Positions 16,348 to 25,193 are shown, counted from the first letter of the stretch. The stretch: DNA of 54,149 bases from an uncultured Pelagibacteraceae bacterium (GCA_902599665.1 CACKGK010000002.1:81184-135332); one strand, 5' to 3'. The notes: a model not told the origin generated them from the letters alone. Numbers and translations: made by a program.

Positions 16348-17943
16348 ATGAAATATTTAGACGCATTAATTATTGGTGCTGGATTTTCAGGTTTATATCA
16401 GCTTCACTGTTTGAGAGATAAATTAAAATTAAACACTTTAGTTGTCGAGGAGGGTAAAGATATTGGGGGCACATGGTATTGGAATACATATCCAGGAGCT
16501 CGTTGTGACTCTGAAAGTTTTACCTATGGTTTTACTTTTTCTGAAAAAATTTTTAAAAATTGGACGTGGAAAGAAAGATATCCAAAGCAAAATGTAATTT
16601 TAAAATATTTAAAATATTTTTCAAATGAACTAAAATTAAAAAAAAATATAGTTTTTAACGAAAAAGTAATTTCAGCAAAATATATAGAAAAAAATAATTT
16701 GTGGAAAGTTCAAACAAATAATAAAAAAAAATATTACACCAAATATTTAATATGTGCTGTTGGATCATTGTCATCTATAAATCTTCCAAAAATAAAAGGA
16801 ATTAATCAGTTTAAAGGTCAATTACATCATAGCGGAAGATGGCCAAGAAAAAAAATAAACTTTAAAAACAAAATTGTAGGACAAGTAGGAACTGGTTCTA
16901 CTGGAATCCAGATAGCACCTGAAATTGCAAAGAAAGCCAAAAAATTAATTTTATTTCAAAGATCACCAAACTTTAGTATTCCTGCAAGAAATAGAAAACT
17001 AACTAAAAAAAATATTCAAAATTATAAACAAAATTTCAAAAAACTCAGAAATTTTTTAAAAAGAACACCAGGAGGACATCCCTTTGAATTTCCTAAAAAA
17101 TCTGCTTTTGATTTTAACGACACAAAAAGAAATTTACTTTATGAAAAATCTTGGCAGTATGGAACTCTATCTTTTAGGGCAACATTTAATGATATAGTAA
17201 AAAATATCAAAGCAAATCAAACTGCAGTTAACTTTATAAAGAGTAAAATATATTCAACAGTAAAAAATAAAAAATATGCTGATATATTAACTAATTTTGA
17301 CCATCCTTTTACAGCTAAAAGACCTACTTTAAATACAAATTATTATGAGATGTTTAATAAAAAAAATGTCGAATTAGTTGACTTAAAGCAAAGTCCAATA
17401 ATTAAAATAACTAAAAGAGGCATTAAAACTAAAAAAGGTGAATACATTTTGGATAAAATTATTTTTGCAACAGGTTTTGATGCATTAACTGGATCAATTT
17501 TAAAACTAAATATAACTGGTAAAAAAGGTATAAATTTATCTAAATTTTGGAGCAAAGGTCCAAAAAGTTTCTTAGGCCTTCTTGTTCCGAATTTTCCAAA
17601 TTTATTTATTGTGAGTGGGCCTGGTAGCCCATCAGTTTTAACAAATGTTCCAGTACAAATAGAGCAACATGTTAATTGGATTACAAATTGCATTAGATAT
17701 TTAGAAAAAAATAGAAAAAAAAGTATTGAAACTACCAATCTTGCAGCAAAAAAATGGCAAAAAGAAATTATGAATTCAGTTAAAAAAACATTATTCATGA
17801 AAGCTAAAAGTTCTTGGTATAAAGGCGACAATATACCTGGCAAACCAAAGACTTTTTTACCTTATCCTGGTGGAATGCCAAAATATAAAAGTGAATGCAT
17901 AAAAGTTGAAAAGAATAAGTATAAAGAATTAAAAATATCTTAA
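16348..17943 (+). CDS. Baeyer-Villiger-type flavin monooxygenase
   Basis: A class B FAD/NADPH monooxygenase of 531 residues. FAD-binding GAGFSG is at residues 10-15. The exact Baeyer-Villiger fingerprint F-x-G-x3-H-x3-W-P is at 155-166 (Phe155, Gly157, His161, Trp165, Pro166). The NADPH-binding GTGSTG is at 181-186, and ATGFD lies near the C-terminal third. These enzymes insert oxygen next to a ketone to form an ester or lactone, or oxidise S or N. Lysine content is high even for this window. It is divergent from the GMC oxidoreductase; TAAA separates its stop from the next ATG, so it is likely co-transcribed with the FKBP-rhodanese gene. Confidence 0.85.
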   Translation: MKYLDALIIGAGFSGLYQLHCLRDKLKLNTLVVEEGKDIGGTWYWNTYPGARCDSESFTYGFTFSEKIFKNWTWKERYPKQNVILKYLKYFSNELKLKKNIVFNEKVISAKYIEKNNLWKVQTNNKKKYYTKYLICAVGSLSSINLPKIKGINQFKGQLHHSGRWPRKKINFKNKIVGQVGTGSTGIQIAPEIAKKAKKLILFQRSPNFSIPARNRKLTKKNIQNYKQNFKKLRNFLKRTPGGHPFEFPKKSAFDFNDTKRNLLYEKSWQYGTLSFRATFNDIVKNIKANQTAVNFIKSKIYSTVKNKKYADILTNFDHPFTAKRPTLNTNYYEMFNKKNVELVDLKQSPIIKITKRGIKTKKGEYILDKIIFATGFDALTGSILKLNITGKKGINLSKFWSKGPKSFLGLLVPNFPNLFIVSGPGSPSVLTNVPVQIEQHVNWITNCIRYLEKNRKKSIETTNLAAKKWQKEIMNSVKKTLFMKAKSSWYKGDNIPGKPKTFLPYPGGMPKYKSECIKVEKNKYKELKIS

Positions 17944-17944
17944 A

Positions 17945-18688
17945 ATGAGAACTATAAAATTTTTAATAGTATATTTATTTCTAACAACTAATTTAATTTC
18001 AGCAGAGATAGAAATTTTAGTTGATAAACCAGGTGAAGGAAAAAAAATTATTAATCATTCCTGGGTACAAATTGAATATACTGGTTCATTTATTGATGGA
18101 AAAGTTTTTGATACTAACGTTGGAAAAGATAGACCTTTGGTAGTTCAAATAGGAATGAGAGAAGTTATACCTGGTTTTGAAATGGGTATAGTTGGTACAA
18201 ATAAAGGTACAATCAGAAAAATAAAAATTCCTTCAGAATTAGCATATGGTTCCTCTGGAGCTGGAGATGTAATACCACCAAATTCAGATCTTATTTTTGA
18301 ATTTAAGATTATTGATGTTTTAGATCCAAATTATAATTTAATTTCATCTGATGAATTAAAAAATTTGTTAGATAATAATGCAGTTGTATTAGATATTAGA
18401 ACGGACGATCAATGGAAAAAAACTGGAGTAATTAAAGGATCATTTCAAGAAACTGCGTTTGATAAAAATGGAAAATTTAATGTTTATTTAATGGATAGAG
18501 TTAGAGCTTTAGCTGGCGCTGAGTCACAAAATATTGAAATTATTTTCGTTAGCAATGATGGAGAGACTGCATCAATTTTAGGTAATGCCTTTGCAGAAGA
18601 CTTAGGTTTTAAAAATGTATACGTTTTAAAGGGTGGAATTAAAGCTTGGATTAATGAGGAAAAAGCATTAGTTTCCTTCTTAAAATAA
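17945..18688 (+). CDS. Exported FKBP-type prolyl isomerase fused to a rhodanese-like domain
   Basis: A 247-residue two-domain protein. A signal peptide (1-20) is followed by an FKBP domain (about 22-125) with its aromatic pocket residues (EYTGSF, GKVFDTN, VIPGFEMG, LAYGSSG, DLIFEF). A rhodanese fold follows (about 132-245: VVLDIR, FVSNDGETAS, VYVLKGGIKAW). The catalytic cysteine expected at the start of the active loop is Ser203, so sulfurtransferase activity is unlikely and the domain may bind ligands or partners. It is presumably a periplasmic folding helper. This combined architecture is uncommon. The gene lies one base after the monooxygenase stop codon. Confidence 0.82.
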   Translation: MRTIKFLIVYLFLTTNLISAEIEILVDKPGEGKKIINHSWVQIEYTGSFIDGKVFDTNVGKDRPLVVQIGMREVIPGFEMGIVGTNKGTIRKIKIPSELAYGSSGAGDVIPPNSDLIFEFKIIDVLDPNYNLISSDELKNLLDNNAVVLDIRTDDQWKKTGVIKGSFQETAFDKNGKFNVYLMDRVRALAGAESQNIEIIFVSNDGETASILGNAFAEDLGFKNVYVLKGGIKAWINEEKALVSFLK

Positions 18689-18706
18689 CATCAAATCATT
18701 TAAAAA

Positions 18707-19486
18707 ATGAAGCTTAAAGATAGAGTAGCAATAGTTACAGGCGGAGGTAAGGGCATAGGTGAAGAAATTTGCTTAGGCCTTGCAAAAGAGGGAGCTAAGA
18801 TTGTTATAGCAGAAATAGATATTGCAAATTCAGAAAATGCTAAAAAAAAGATTTTAGATACGGGTAGTGAAGCAATAATTGTAAAAACTGACGTTTCAAA
18901 AAAAGATAGTATTAATGAAATGGTAGAAAAAGCCATTCAAACATTTGGAAAAATTGATATTCTTATAAATAATGCAGGCATAAGGCATGTAAAAAAATTA
19001 TTAGATCATACCAAACAAGACTGGGACGATATGATTTCAGTAAACCTTACAGCACCATTTCTTGCAAGTCAGGCAGTTATTCCTCACATGATTAAAAATG
19101 GTAAGGGAAAAATTATTAACTTTGGTTCTATAGCTAGTTTTATGGGCAGACCTGATAGAGTAGGTTATGTTGCAGCTAAAAGTGGGGTACTCGGCTTAAC
19201 GAGAGCATTGTCAGTTGATCTTACCGGAAAAAACATAAACGTAAATACGATTTGTCCTGGATTGATATCAACACCTTTCAACCAAAAATATGCTGAAGAC
19301 CCAAAACATGGAGAAGCTTGGGGAAAAGAAACCGTTGTTGGAAGATGGGGACAACCAAAAGATATTGTAGGAGCAGCAGTATTTTTATCAAGTGATGAAT
19401 CCGATTTTATAAATGGATCTGAAATAAAAATAGATGGCGGATGGCTCTCTTCTAAAGTTAGAAGAGGAGAATTAGATAATGAGTAA
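18707..19486 (+). CDS. Short-chain dehydrogenase, probably NAD-dependent
   Basis: A 259-residue classical SDR with TGGGKGIG (about 11-18), NNAG, catalytic Ser in FGSIAS, YVAAK (Tyr-x3-Lys) and the C-terminal KIDGGW motif. The acidic end of strand 2 (IAEID) favours NAD over NADP. Similar sequences are annotated as glucose 1-dehydrogenase, 3-hydroxyacyl or hydroxy-acid dehydrogenases. The last 8 bases overlap the aldehyde dehydrogenase start, and the run continues into an HIBADH-like gene and a TRAP importer. A role in oxidising the imported hydroxy compound is therefore likely. Confidence 0.86.
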   Translation: MKLKDRVAIVTGGGKGIGEEICLGLAKEGAKIVIAEIDIANSENAKKKILDTGSEAIIVKTDVSKKDSINEMVEKAIQTFGKIDILINNAGIRHVKKLLDHTKQDWDDMISVNLTAPFLASQAVIPHMIKNGKGKIINFGSIASFMGRPDRVGYVAAKSGVLGLTRALSVDLTGKNINVNTICPGLISTPFNQKYAEDPKHGEAWGKETVVGRWGQPKDIVGAAVFLSSDESDFINGSEIKIDGGWLSSKVRRGELDNE

Positions 19487-20996
19487 CTTTGAAAAAAATC
19501 TTGAACAGGCACTTAATAACGCAAAAAGATTAACGGATAAAATTTTAATTGATGGCAAATTAATATCTGCTCAAACAAATAATAAGATACCGGTATTAAA
19601 TCCAAGCACAGGTGACAATATTGGATCTGCTCCTCAGTGTGATAAAAATGATGTAAATATTGCAGTTGAGTCAGCATACAAAGCTTTTCAAAAATGGAAA
19701 AAAATACCAGCAAGAGAAAGAGGAAAAATGGTTGCTGCTGGTGCAAAAAGATTAGAGGAAAGAAAGTCTGAAATTGAAACTTTATTATCATTAGATACAG
19801 GTAATGCTTTAAGAACACAGGCTATACCAGAAACGGCTGCTTCCATTGAACTTACAAATATGTTTGCAGGTTTATCTGGAGAGCTAAAAGGAGAAAATTA
19901 TCCTACCAATATTCCAAACAGTATTCATTATACTACCAGAGATCCAATAGGGGTTGTTTGTGCAATCGTCCCTTGGAATGCACCATTATTTTTAACAGTT
20001 GCAAAAATCGCTCCAGCTATTGTAGCAGGAAACAGTGTTGTTTTAAAAACTGCTGAACAAGCTCCATTTTGCGCACTTTTATTATCAGAGATATTTCAAC
20101 AAGAACTTCCTCCGGGTGTTTTAAATGTAATCTCAGGTTATGGAGAAGAGTGTGGTGAACCTTTGGTAACTCATGAAAAAGTCAGAAAAGTAACGTTTAC
20201 AGGATCTTTTGCTGTTGGAAAGATTATAGCACAAAAAGCTGCCCCTAAATTGTGCCCAGTTACTCTAGAACTTGGAGGAAAAAATCCAAATATAATAATG
20301 AGTGATGCAGATTTAGATATTGCAATTCAAGGGGTTATTGATGGAATGAGATATACTCGACAAGGACAAGCATGTACTGCTGGATCAAGAGTTTATATTC
20401 AGGAAAAAATTTATGACAAAGTACTAAATGGAGTTGTTGAAAAATTAAGTAAATTAAAAATGGGAAATGCTCTAGATGAAAGTTCTGATATTGGAGCAAT
20501 TATTTCTGAAGAACAGCTTAAACGAACTTTACATTATATGAATATTGCAAAAAAAAACTCTACAACCAAAGTTGTACACGGTGGCAATCAATCAACAGGT
20601 GGTGATTATAAAAACGGATTCTTTTATGAACCTACATTGATGTCAGGTGTTCCAGTAAGCTCTCCAGTTTGTCAAGAAGAAATATTTGGTCCTGTTGCTT
20701 GTGCTATACCATTTAAAACATTTGATGAAGTAATGAACAGCGCAAATAACACACCGTTTGGATTATCAGCAGTATTGTGGACACAAAATTTATCTAGAGC
20801 TTTACAGTTTGTTGAAGAAATTGAAGCAGGTTTTGTCCAAGTAAATCAATGTGTAGCGCCTAGAGCAAATGTTTCATATGGTGGTTTAAAAATGAGTGGG
20901 CTAGGAAAAGAGTACGCCTTTGATAGTATGATAAATCATTTTACTCAAAGTAAAACGGTTTTGATTAATAGAGGAAAATCAAATATAGATATTTAA
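19479..20996 (+). CDS. Aldehyde dehydrogenase family protein
   Basis: A 505-residue NAD(P)-dependent aldehyde dehydrogenase. It has the PWNAP segment, FTGSFAVG (cofactor), catalytic Glu in LELGGKNP, and the nucleophilic Cys in GQACTAGSR. EEIFGPV and YGGLKMSGLGKEYA appear towards the C-terminus. The enzyme oxidises an aldehyde to an acid. Resemblance to betaine-aldehyde, vanillin and broad-substrate members does not settle the substrate. It is coupled by overlap to the preceding SDR and lies 2 bases before an HIBADH-like gene. Together these can oxidise alcohol to aldehyde to acid for a TRAP-imported compound. Confidence 0.9.
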   Translation: MSNFEKNLEQALNNAKRLTDKILIDGKLISAQTNNKIPVLNPSTGDNIGSAPQCDKNDVNIAVESAYKAFQKWKKIPARERGKMVAAGAKRLEERKSEIETLLSLDTGNALRTQAIPETAASIELTNMFAGLSGELKGENYPTNIPNSIHYTTRDPIGVVCAIVPWNAPLFLTVAKIAPAIVAGNSVVLKTAEQAPFCALLLSEIFQQELPPGVLNVISGYGEECGEPLVTHEKVRKVTFTGSFAVGKIIAQKAAPKLCPVTLELGGKNPNIIMSDADLDIAIQGVIDGMRYTRQGQACTAGSRVYIQEKIYDKVLNGVVEKLSKLKMGNALDESSDIGAIISEEQLKRTLHYMNIAKKNSTTKVVHGGNQSTGGDYKNGFFYEPTLMSGVPVSSPVCQEEIFGPVACAIPFKTFDEVMNSANNTPFGLSAVLWTQNLSRALQFVEEIEAGFVQVNQCVAPRANVSYGGLKMSGLGKEYAFDSMINHFTQSKTVLINRGKSNIDI

Positions 20997-20998
20997 AT

Positions 20999-21925
20999 AT
21001 GACAGATCAAATAGCTTTTATTGGTGTTGGAAACATGGGTAACCCAATGGCAGATCAACTAGTTAAGGCTGGTAAAAAAGTTAAAGTCTACGATGTTTCA
21101 CCAGAAATGATAAAAAAAGCCAAAGATGCAAATTTAGATGTGGTTGATACATTAGATGAGGTCCTTGAGGGTGCAAATTTTGTAATCTCAATGTTACCTG
21201 AAGGCAAACATGTAAAATCTCTTTTTTTAGGAGACAAAGGTATTATTGATAAAATTTCAAAGGATGCTCTCATAATTGACTGTTCAACAATTGATATTGA
21301 AACTTCTTTATTACTAGGCAAGGAAGCAAAAAATAGAGGAATTAAAATGATTGATGCGCCCGTTACAGGAGGTGTTATGGGAGCAAGAGTAGGTAAATTA
21401 AATTTTTTAGTTGGTGGAGATGATGAAGCTGTAAATTTAGCTAAACCATTAATGGATATTATGGGGCAAAAAATTTTACATGCTGGACCACAGGGAAGTG
21501 GAGTTGGAGTAAAAATTTGTAACAATATGTCTTTAGGAATTTCAATGATAGCAGCATCAGAGGCACTAATGTTGGCAAAAAGACTAAAGATGGATTTAAA
21601 AAAAGTTCATGAAATTATGAAAAATGCTTCTGGAAATAATTGGGCTTTATCAACTTATACACCGCTGCCAAATTTAACAGATGGCGTTCCCTCTAATAAC
21701 AAATATAGACCAGGCTTTTCTGCGGCCATGATGACTAAAGATTTAAAGTTAGCTAATGATGCTGCAAAATCTGTAAATGCGTCAACACCTCTAGGAAAAC
21801 ATGCCTTAGATATATTTAATGAATTTTGTGAGGGTGGTGATAGCGAAACAGATTATTCAGGTATATCAAAAAAAATTGGTGGAGATGCTTGGGATTATCC
21901 CTTTGATCCTAAGGGTAAGAAATAG
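20999..21925 (+). CDS. 3-hydroxyisobutyrate dehydrogenase-like enzyme
   Basis: A 308-residue beta-hydroxyacid dehydrogenase. GVGNMGNPMA (residues 9-18) binds the cofactor, and the acidic VYDVS end of strand 2 suggests NAD. DAPVTGGVMGA is the substrate-binding signature, and the catalytic lysine is in GVGVKICNN. Family members oxidise 3-hydroxyisobutyrate, tartronate semialdehyde or related 3-hydroxy acids. It precedes the TRAP binding protein by 117 bases, which include their own leader, so the transporter probably has a separate promoter but a related function. The product would be a semialdehyde, a fitting substrate for the ALDH directly upstream. Confidence 0.88.
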   Translation: MTDQIAFIGVGNMGNPMADQLVKAGKKVKVYDVSPEMIKKAKDANLDVVDTLDEVLEGANFVISMLPEGKHVKSLFLGDKGIIDKISKDALIIDCSTIDIETSLLLGKEAKNRGIKMIDAPVTGGVMGARVGKLNFLVGGDDEAVNLAKPLMDIMGQKILHAGPQGSGVGVKICNNMSLGISMIAASEALMLAKRLKMDLKKVHEIMKNASGNNWALSTYTPLPNLTDGVPSNNKYRPGFSAAMMTKDLKLANDAAKSVNASTPLGKHALDIFNEFCEGGDSETDYSGISKKIGGDAWDYPFDPKGKK

Positions 21926-22042
21926 TTACTATTAAACTTCAGGTTGTAAATGCAACAATTTATCGTTTTACATTTGTATCTCAATGAGTTTTACTCCCTT
22001 CATTATTAAGTCTTAATAACAATAAAAAGAGAGGGATATATA
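21926..22042 (+). promoter_or_regulatory. Leader region of the TRAP transporter operon
   Basis: A 117-bp gap ahead of the TRAP binding protein. It contains a small stem (GTTG / CAAC around 21943-21956), ATTAAG / CTTAAT next to each other near 22004, and a strong purine-rich SD (AGAGAGGGA) before the ATG. No clear -35/-10 pair and no recognised riboswitch is visible. Confidence 0.3.
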
Positions 22043-23131
22043 ATGAAAAAAATCACTTCAATGATTTTAGCTTTAGTATTTGCAGTTTCAGTAATTGGAT
22101 CTGCTTCTGCTAAAACATTAAAAATCCAACTTACTTTTCCTAAAACATCATACGATGGACAAATCGTAAAAATGTGGACTGACAGAGTAACAAAATTAAC
22201 TCGTGGAGAGTTAAAATTTGAGCTTCTTTCAAAAGGTGAAGTTGTTGGTATGAAAGAAACACTAGAAGCTGTTGACAAAGGTCTAGTAGATGGTGGTGCA
22301 GCATGGACTCACTACTGGTCAAACTATCACCCAGCTGCGATGTTATTTGGATCGCCAGTTGCTGGTGGAGGAATTGGTTTAAGTACTAAATCTTGGTTAG
22401 CATGGTATTTCGATAATGGTGGTAAAGAATTATACGACCAATTATGGAGCGAAATGGGAATGAATGTTAAAGGTTTCGTGATGGCATCATCAGGACCTGA
22501 AGCATTAGGTTGGTTTAAAGAGCCAATTAAGAACATGGATGATTTCAGAAAATACAGGTTCAGAACTCCTCCAGGAATTCCAGGACAAACATACAAAGAT
22601 ATCGGAATTGCATCAGTATCTTTATCAGGTGGTGATATTTTACCAGCACTTGAAAAAGGAACAATTGATGCTGCAGAGTGGTGTTGTCCAAAACCAGACT
22701 CAGTATTTGGTTTCCAAAAAGTTCTTAAAAACTACTATCTACAAGGTCTTCACCAAAACGTTGTAAATGGAGACATTTACATAAATGGAGATGTTTATAA
22801 TTCTTTAACTGATCATCAAAAATATGCAATGGAAGTTGCATCTGAAGCTATGATCACAAGAAATATCACAAACAGAGCTGTAGAAAATGGAAAAGCGCTA
22901 ATTGATCTAACTCAAAATCATGGTGTAAAACTTTGGGATACACCAGCTGATTACTTCACTGAGTACATGAACGCTGCTCAAGCTACGCTTAAAAAGAATG
23001 CAGCAGAAAATGCTTTCTTTAAGCAAGTTTACGATCATATGACTGAGCACGCAAAAGTTGTAGTACCTTTTATTGCACAAATGGAAACATCTGATGCATC
23101 AATTGGATCTGCATTTGCAGCACAACAATAA
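22043..23131 (+). CDS. dctP: TRAP transporter substrate-binding protein (DctP family)
   Basis: A 362-residue periplasmic binding protein with a signal peptide ending SASA (1-23). Arg174 in FRTPPG is the conserved arginine that holds the ligand carboxylate in DctP proteins. The segment AAEWCCPKPD (about 210-219) occupies the position of the ligand-lining EW motif in the TakP-like 2-oxo-acid binders. The ligand is therefore probably an organic acid. A double Cys there is unusual. AGAGAGGGA gives strong translation initiation. A terminator-like hairpin separates it from the membrane genes, favouring excess binding protein. Confidence 0.92.
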   Translation: MKKITSMILALVFAVSVIGSASAKTLKIQLTFPKTSYDGQIVKMWTDRVTKLTRGELKFELLSKGEVVGMKETLEAVDKGLVDGGAAWTHYWSNYHPAAMLFGSPVAGGGIGLSTKSWLAWYFDNGGKELYDQLWSEMGMNVKGFVMASSGPEALGWFKEPIKNMDDFRKYRFRTPPGIPGQTYKDIGIASVSLSGGDILPALEKGTIDAAEWCCPKPDSVFGFQKVLKNYYLQGLHQNVVNGDIYINGDVYNSLTDHQKYAMEVASEAMITRNITNRAVENGKALIDLTQNHGVKLWDTPADYFTEYMNAAQATLKKNAAENAFFKQVYDHMTEHAKVVVPFIAQMETSDASIGSAFAAQQ

Positions 23132-23141
23132 GTAATGATAT

Positions 23142-23173
23142 AAAAAACGGGGATTTATTAATTCCCGTTTTTT
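23142..23173 (+). terminator. Intercistronic terminator after the TRAP binding protein
   Basis: AAAAAACGGG pairs perfectly with CCCGTTTTTT across a 12-nt AT-rich loop, and the T-rich 3' arm completes an intrinsic terminator. The position is inside the TRAP operon, between dctP and dctQ, so partial termination is expected to set the ratio of soluble to membrane subunits. Confidence 0.78.
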
Positions 23174-23205
23174 AATAATTTAATTTTAAATAATATACTT
23201 GTTCA

Positions 23206-23862
23206 ATGGTTGATAAAGATTCAGACCCTAAAGTTAAAGAAAATCTAGATATTACTGACGAATTAATTGCTGAAAGAAGAACAAGTACAAAAATGCCTGA
23301 GGACATGATTCCTTGGATGGCAAAAACAATCGAGTTTATTGACTCAAAAATGCTTTTATCAGGCAAAATAATAATGTGGATCACGATTCCACTTATTTAT
23401 GCAATGATACATGAGGTAATTGGAAGGCATTTTTTTAACAGACCAACACTTTGGTCCTTTGATATTAGCAGAATGTTGGCAGGAGCCCTATTCATGTTAG
23501 GCGCAGCATATACATTATCAAAAGGTATTCATATAAGAGCTGACTTTCTTTACAGAAATTGGACAGTTAAAAATCAGGCTAGAGTCGATTTATTTTTATA
23601 TCTTTTATTTTTTATACCAGGCTTCTTAGTATTTTTTTATGTAAGTTTTGATTATGCTTACACATCAATTTGTGGAAGATCAAATCTTGAAGAATGCTTA
23701 GGTGGAAAAGTAAGAATTCAAAGAGCGATGGATACTACATGGATGCCAATAATGTGGCCGTTGAAAAGTTGTATGCCAATTGGAGCCTTTTTACTTTTAG
23801 TTCAAGGTTTTTCTGAAATACTTAAAACATATTATGCTTTTGTGAAAGGAAGATGGCCTTAA
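23206..23862 (+). CDS. dctQ: TRAP transporter small permease (DctQ)
   Basis: A 218-residue membrane protein with four hydrophobic helices after an unusually long hydrophilic N-terminus of about 55 residues (MVDKDSDPKV onward). The pattern RHFFNRPTLWSFDISRML is the conserved core of DctQ proteins, where the first cytoplasmic/periplasmic loop meets the second helix. It bridges DctP and DctM in the tripartite sodium-driven uptake system. The polar cysteine-containing loop (CGRSNLEECLGG) between helices three and four is a little longer than usual. The stop codon overlaps the DctM start. Confidence 0.88.
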   Translation: MVDKDSDPKVKENLDITDELIAERRTSTKMPEDMIPWMAKTIEFIDSKMLLSGKIIMWITIPLIYAMIHEVIGRHFFNRPTLWSFDISRMLAGALFMLGAAYTLSKGIHIRADFLYRNWTVKNQARVDLFLYLLFFIPGFLVFFYVSFDYAYTSICGRSNLEECLGGKVRIQRAMDTTWMPIMWPLKSCMPIGAFLLLVQGFSEILKTYYAFVKGRWP

Positions 23863-25193
23863 TGGAATTCTTTTCACCAGAAATAATCGGCGCAATAATG
23901 ATTGGTTGCATGTTGTTTGCAATCTTTGTTGGATTTCCTATATCATTTACATTGATTTTTTTAGGTCTTGTTTTTGGTTATTGGGGATTTGGAAAGTTAG
24001 TTTTCTATTTAATGACTTTGCAATTCAATATGATAATGACCGAGAATACACTGGCCGCCGTTCCACTGTTTATATTTATGGGAATTTTGATGGAGCAAGC
24101 TGGATTAATGGAAAGATTATTTAACGCTGTACAACTAATGCTCTCAAAAACTAGAGGGGCATTATTTTATGCCGTAATGTTTGTTTCAACAATTTTTGCA
24201 GCAGCAACTGGAATTGTTGGGGCGTCAGTGACAATTTTGGGAATTATGGCTGGAAAAACTATGATCAGGACTGGATATGACACCAGACTTTCAGCAGGTC
24301 TAATTTGTGCTGGAGGTACTTTGGGAATTTTAATTCCTCCAAGTATTATGTTAGTTGTCATGGGTCCTGTATTAGAAATACCAGTTACTGATTTATTTGC
24401 AGCAGCAATTATCCCAGGAATTCTTTTAGCATTTTTGTATGCTGCTTACACAACTTTAAGATGTTTTTTAAATCCTAAACTTGGTCCTGTATTACCAGCG
24501 TCAGAACGACCAAAAAATATGGCTAAGGTTTGGTATGAGTTTTTAATGGGTTTAATTCCTCCTGCAGGTTTAGTTTTCTTTGCCTTAGGAAGTATTTTAT
24601 TTGGTCTTGCCACACCAACTGAAGGTGCGGGAATGGGAGCTTTTGGAGCAATACTTTTAGCATTAGCTTATAAAAAACTTACTTACCACGGTTTAAAAGA
24701 AGCTCTATTAAAAACTTTAGAGATAACAGCATTAATTATGTTTTTAGTTGCAGCCTCAAATTTTTTTGGTGCGGTATTTTCAAAATTAGGAACTCCATCT
24801 CTATTAACAGACTTCTTATTAAATCTTGATGTAAACAAGTATGTAATTTTAGCAATTATAATGGCTGCAATCTTTCTACTAGGTTGGCCTTTAGAATGGG
24901 TTCCAATAGTATTAATAGTTTTACCAATTGTTTTACCTTTAATTTTAGAATTAGGTTTTAACTTAACATGGTTTGCTATTCTTGTAGCTGTCAATTTACA
25001 AACCGCCTGGCTGTCTCCACCTGTAGCTTTATCAGCTTATTTCTTAAAAGGTGTAGTTCCTCAATGGGATTTGAAAGATATCTACTTAGGTATGATGCAA
25101 TTTATGGTCATTCAATTAATTGGTTTAATATTAATTATTATATTTCCTCAAATAGCATTATGGTTGCCAAGTGTAATGTATCCTAGCCCTTAG
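23862..25193 (+). CDS. dctM: TRAP transporter large permease (DctM)
   Basis: A 443-residue inner-membrane permease with about 12 hydrophobic segments. ENTLAAVPLFIFMG and GGTLGILIPPSIMLVV are the signature DctM stretches, and LQTAWLSPPVALSAYFLKG is the typical C-terminal motif. An ATG at 23853 is also in frame, but the start at 23862 is preferred. It makes the usual TAATG overlap and has AAGGAAG at a good distance, whereas the upstream ATG sits too close to that SD. It imports an organic acid with sodium. The 3' end overlaps the convergent DMT gene by 11 bases. Confidence 0.9.
   Translation: MEFFSPEIIGAIMIGCMLFAIFVGFPISFTLIFLGLVFGYWGFGKLVFYLMTLQFNMIMTENTLAAVPLFIFMGILMEQAGLMERLFNAVQLMLSKTRGALFYAVMFVSTIFAAATGIVGASVTILGIMAGKTMIRTGYDTRLSAGLICAGGTLGILIPPSIMLVVMGPVLEIPVTDLFAAAIIPGILLAFLYAAYTTLRCFLNPKLGPVLPASERPKNMAKVWYEFLMGLIPPAGLVFFALGSILFGLATPTEGAGMGAFGAILLALAYKKLTYHGLKEALLKTLEITALIMFLVAASNFFGAVFSKLGTPSLLTDFLLNLDVNKYVILAIIMAAIFLLGWPLEWVPIVLIVLPIVLPLILELGFNLTWFAILVAVNLQTAWLSPPVALSAYFLKGVVPQWDLKDIYLGMMQFMVIQLIGLILIIIFPQIALWLPSVMYPSP

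Noticed and set aside
17343..17843. Minus-strand ORF of 166 codons in the monooxygenase
   Set aside because: The antisense frame is open because AT-rich, lysine-rich coding (AAA) gives Phe-rich antisense; no own signals.
21926..22042. Riboswitch before dctP
   Set aside because: Only short unlinked stems are present and no known aptamer consensus (glycine, SAM-II/V, TPP) is visible.
24683..24994. Minus-strand ORF of 103 codons within dctM
   Set aside because: Antisense to conserved DctM sequence; the open frame follows from the codon pattern of membrane proteins.
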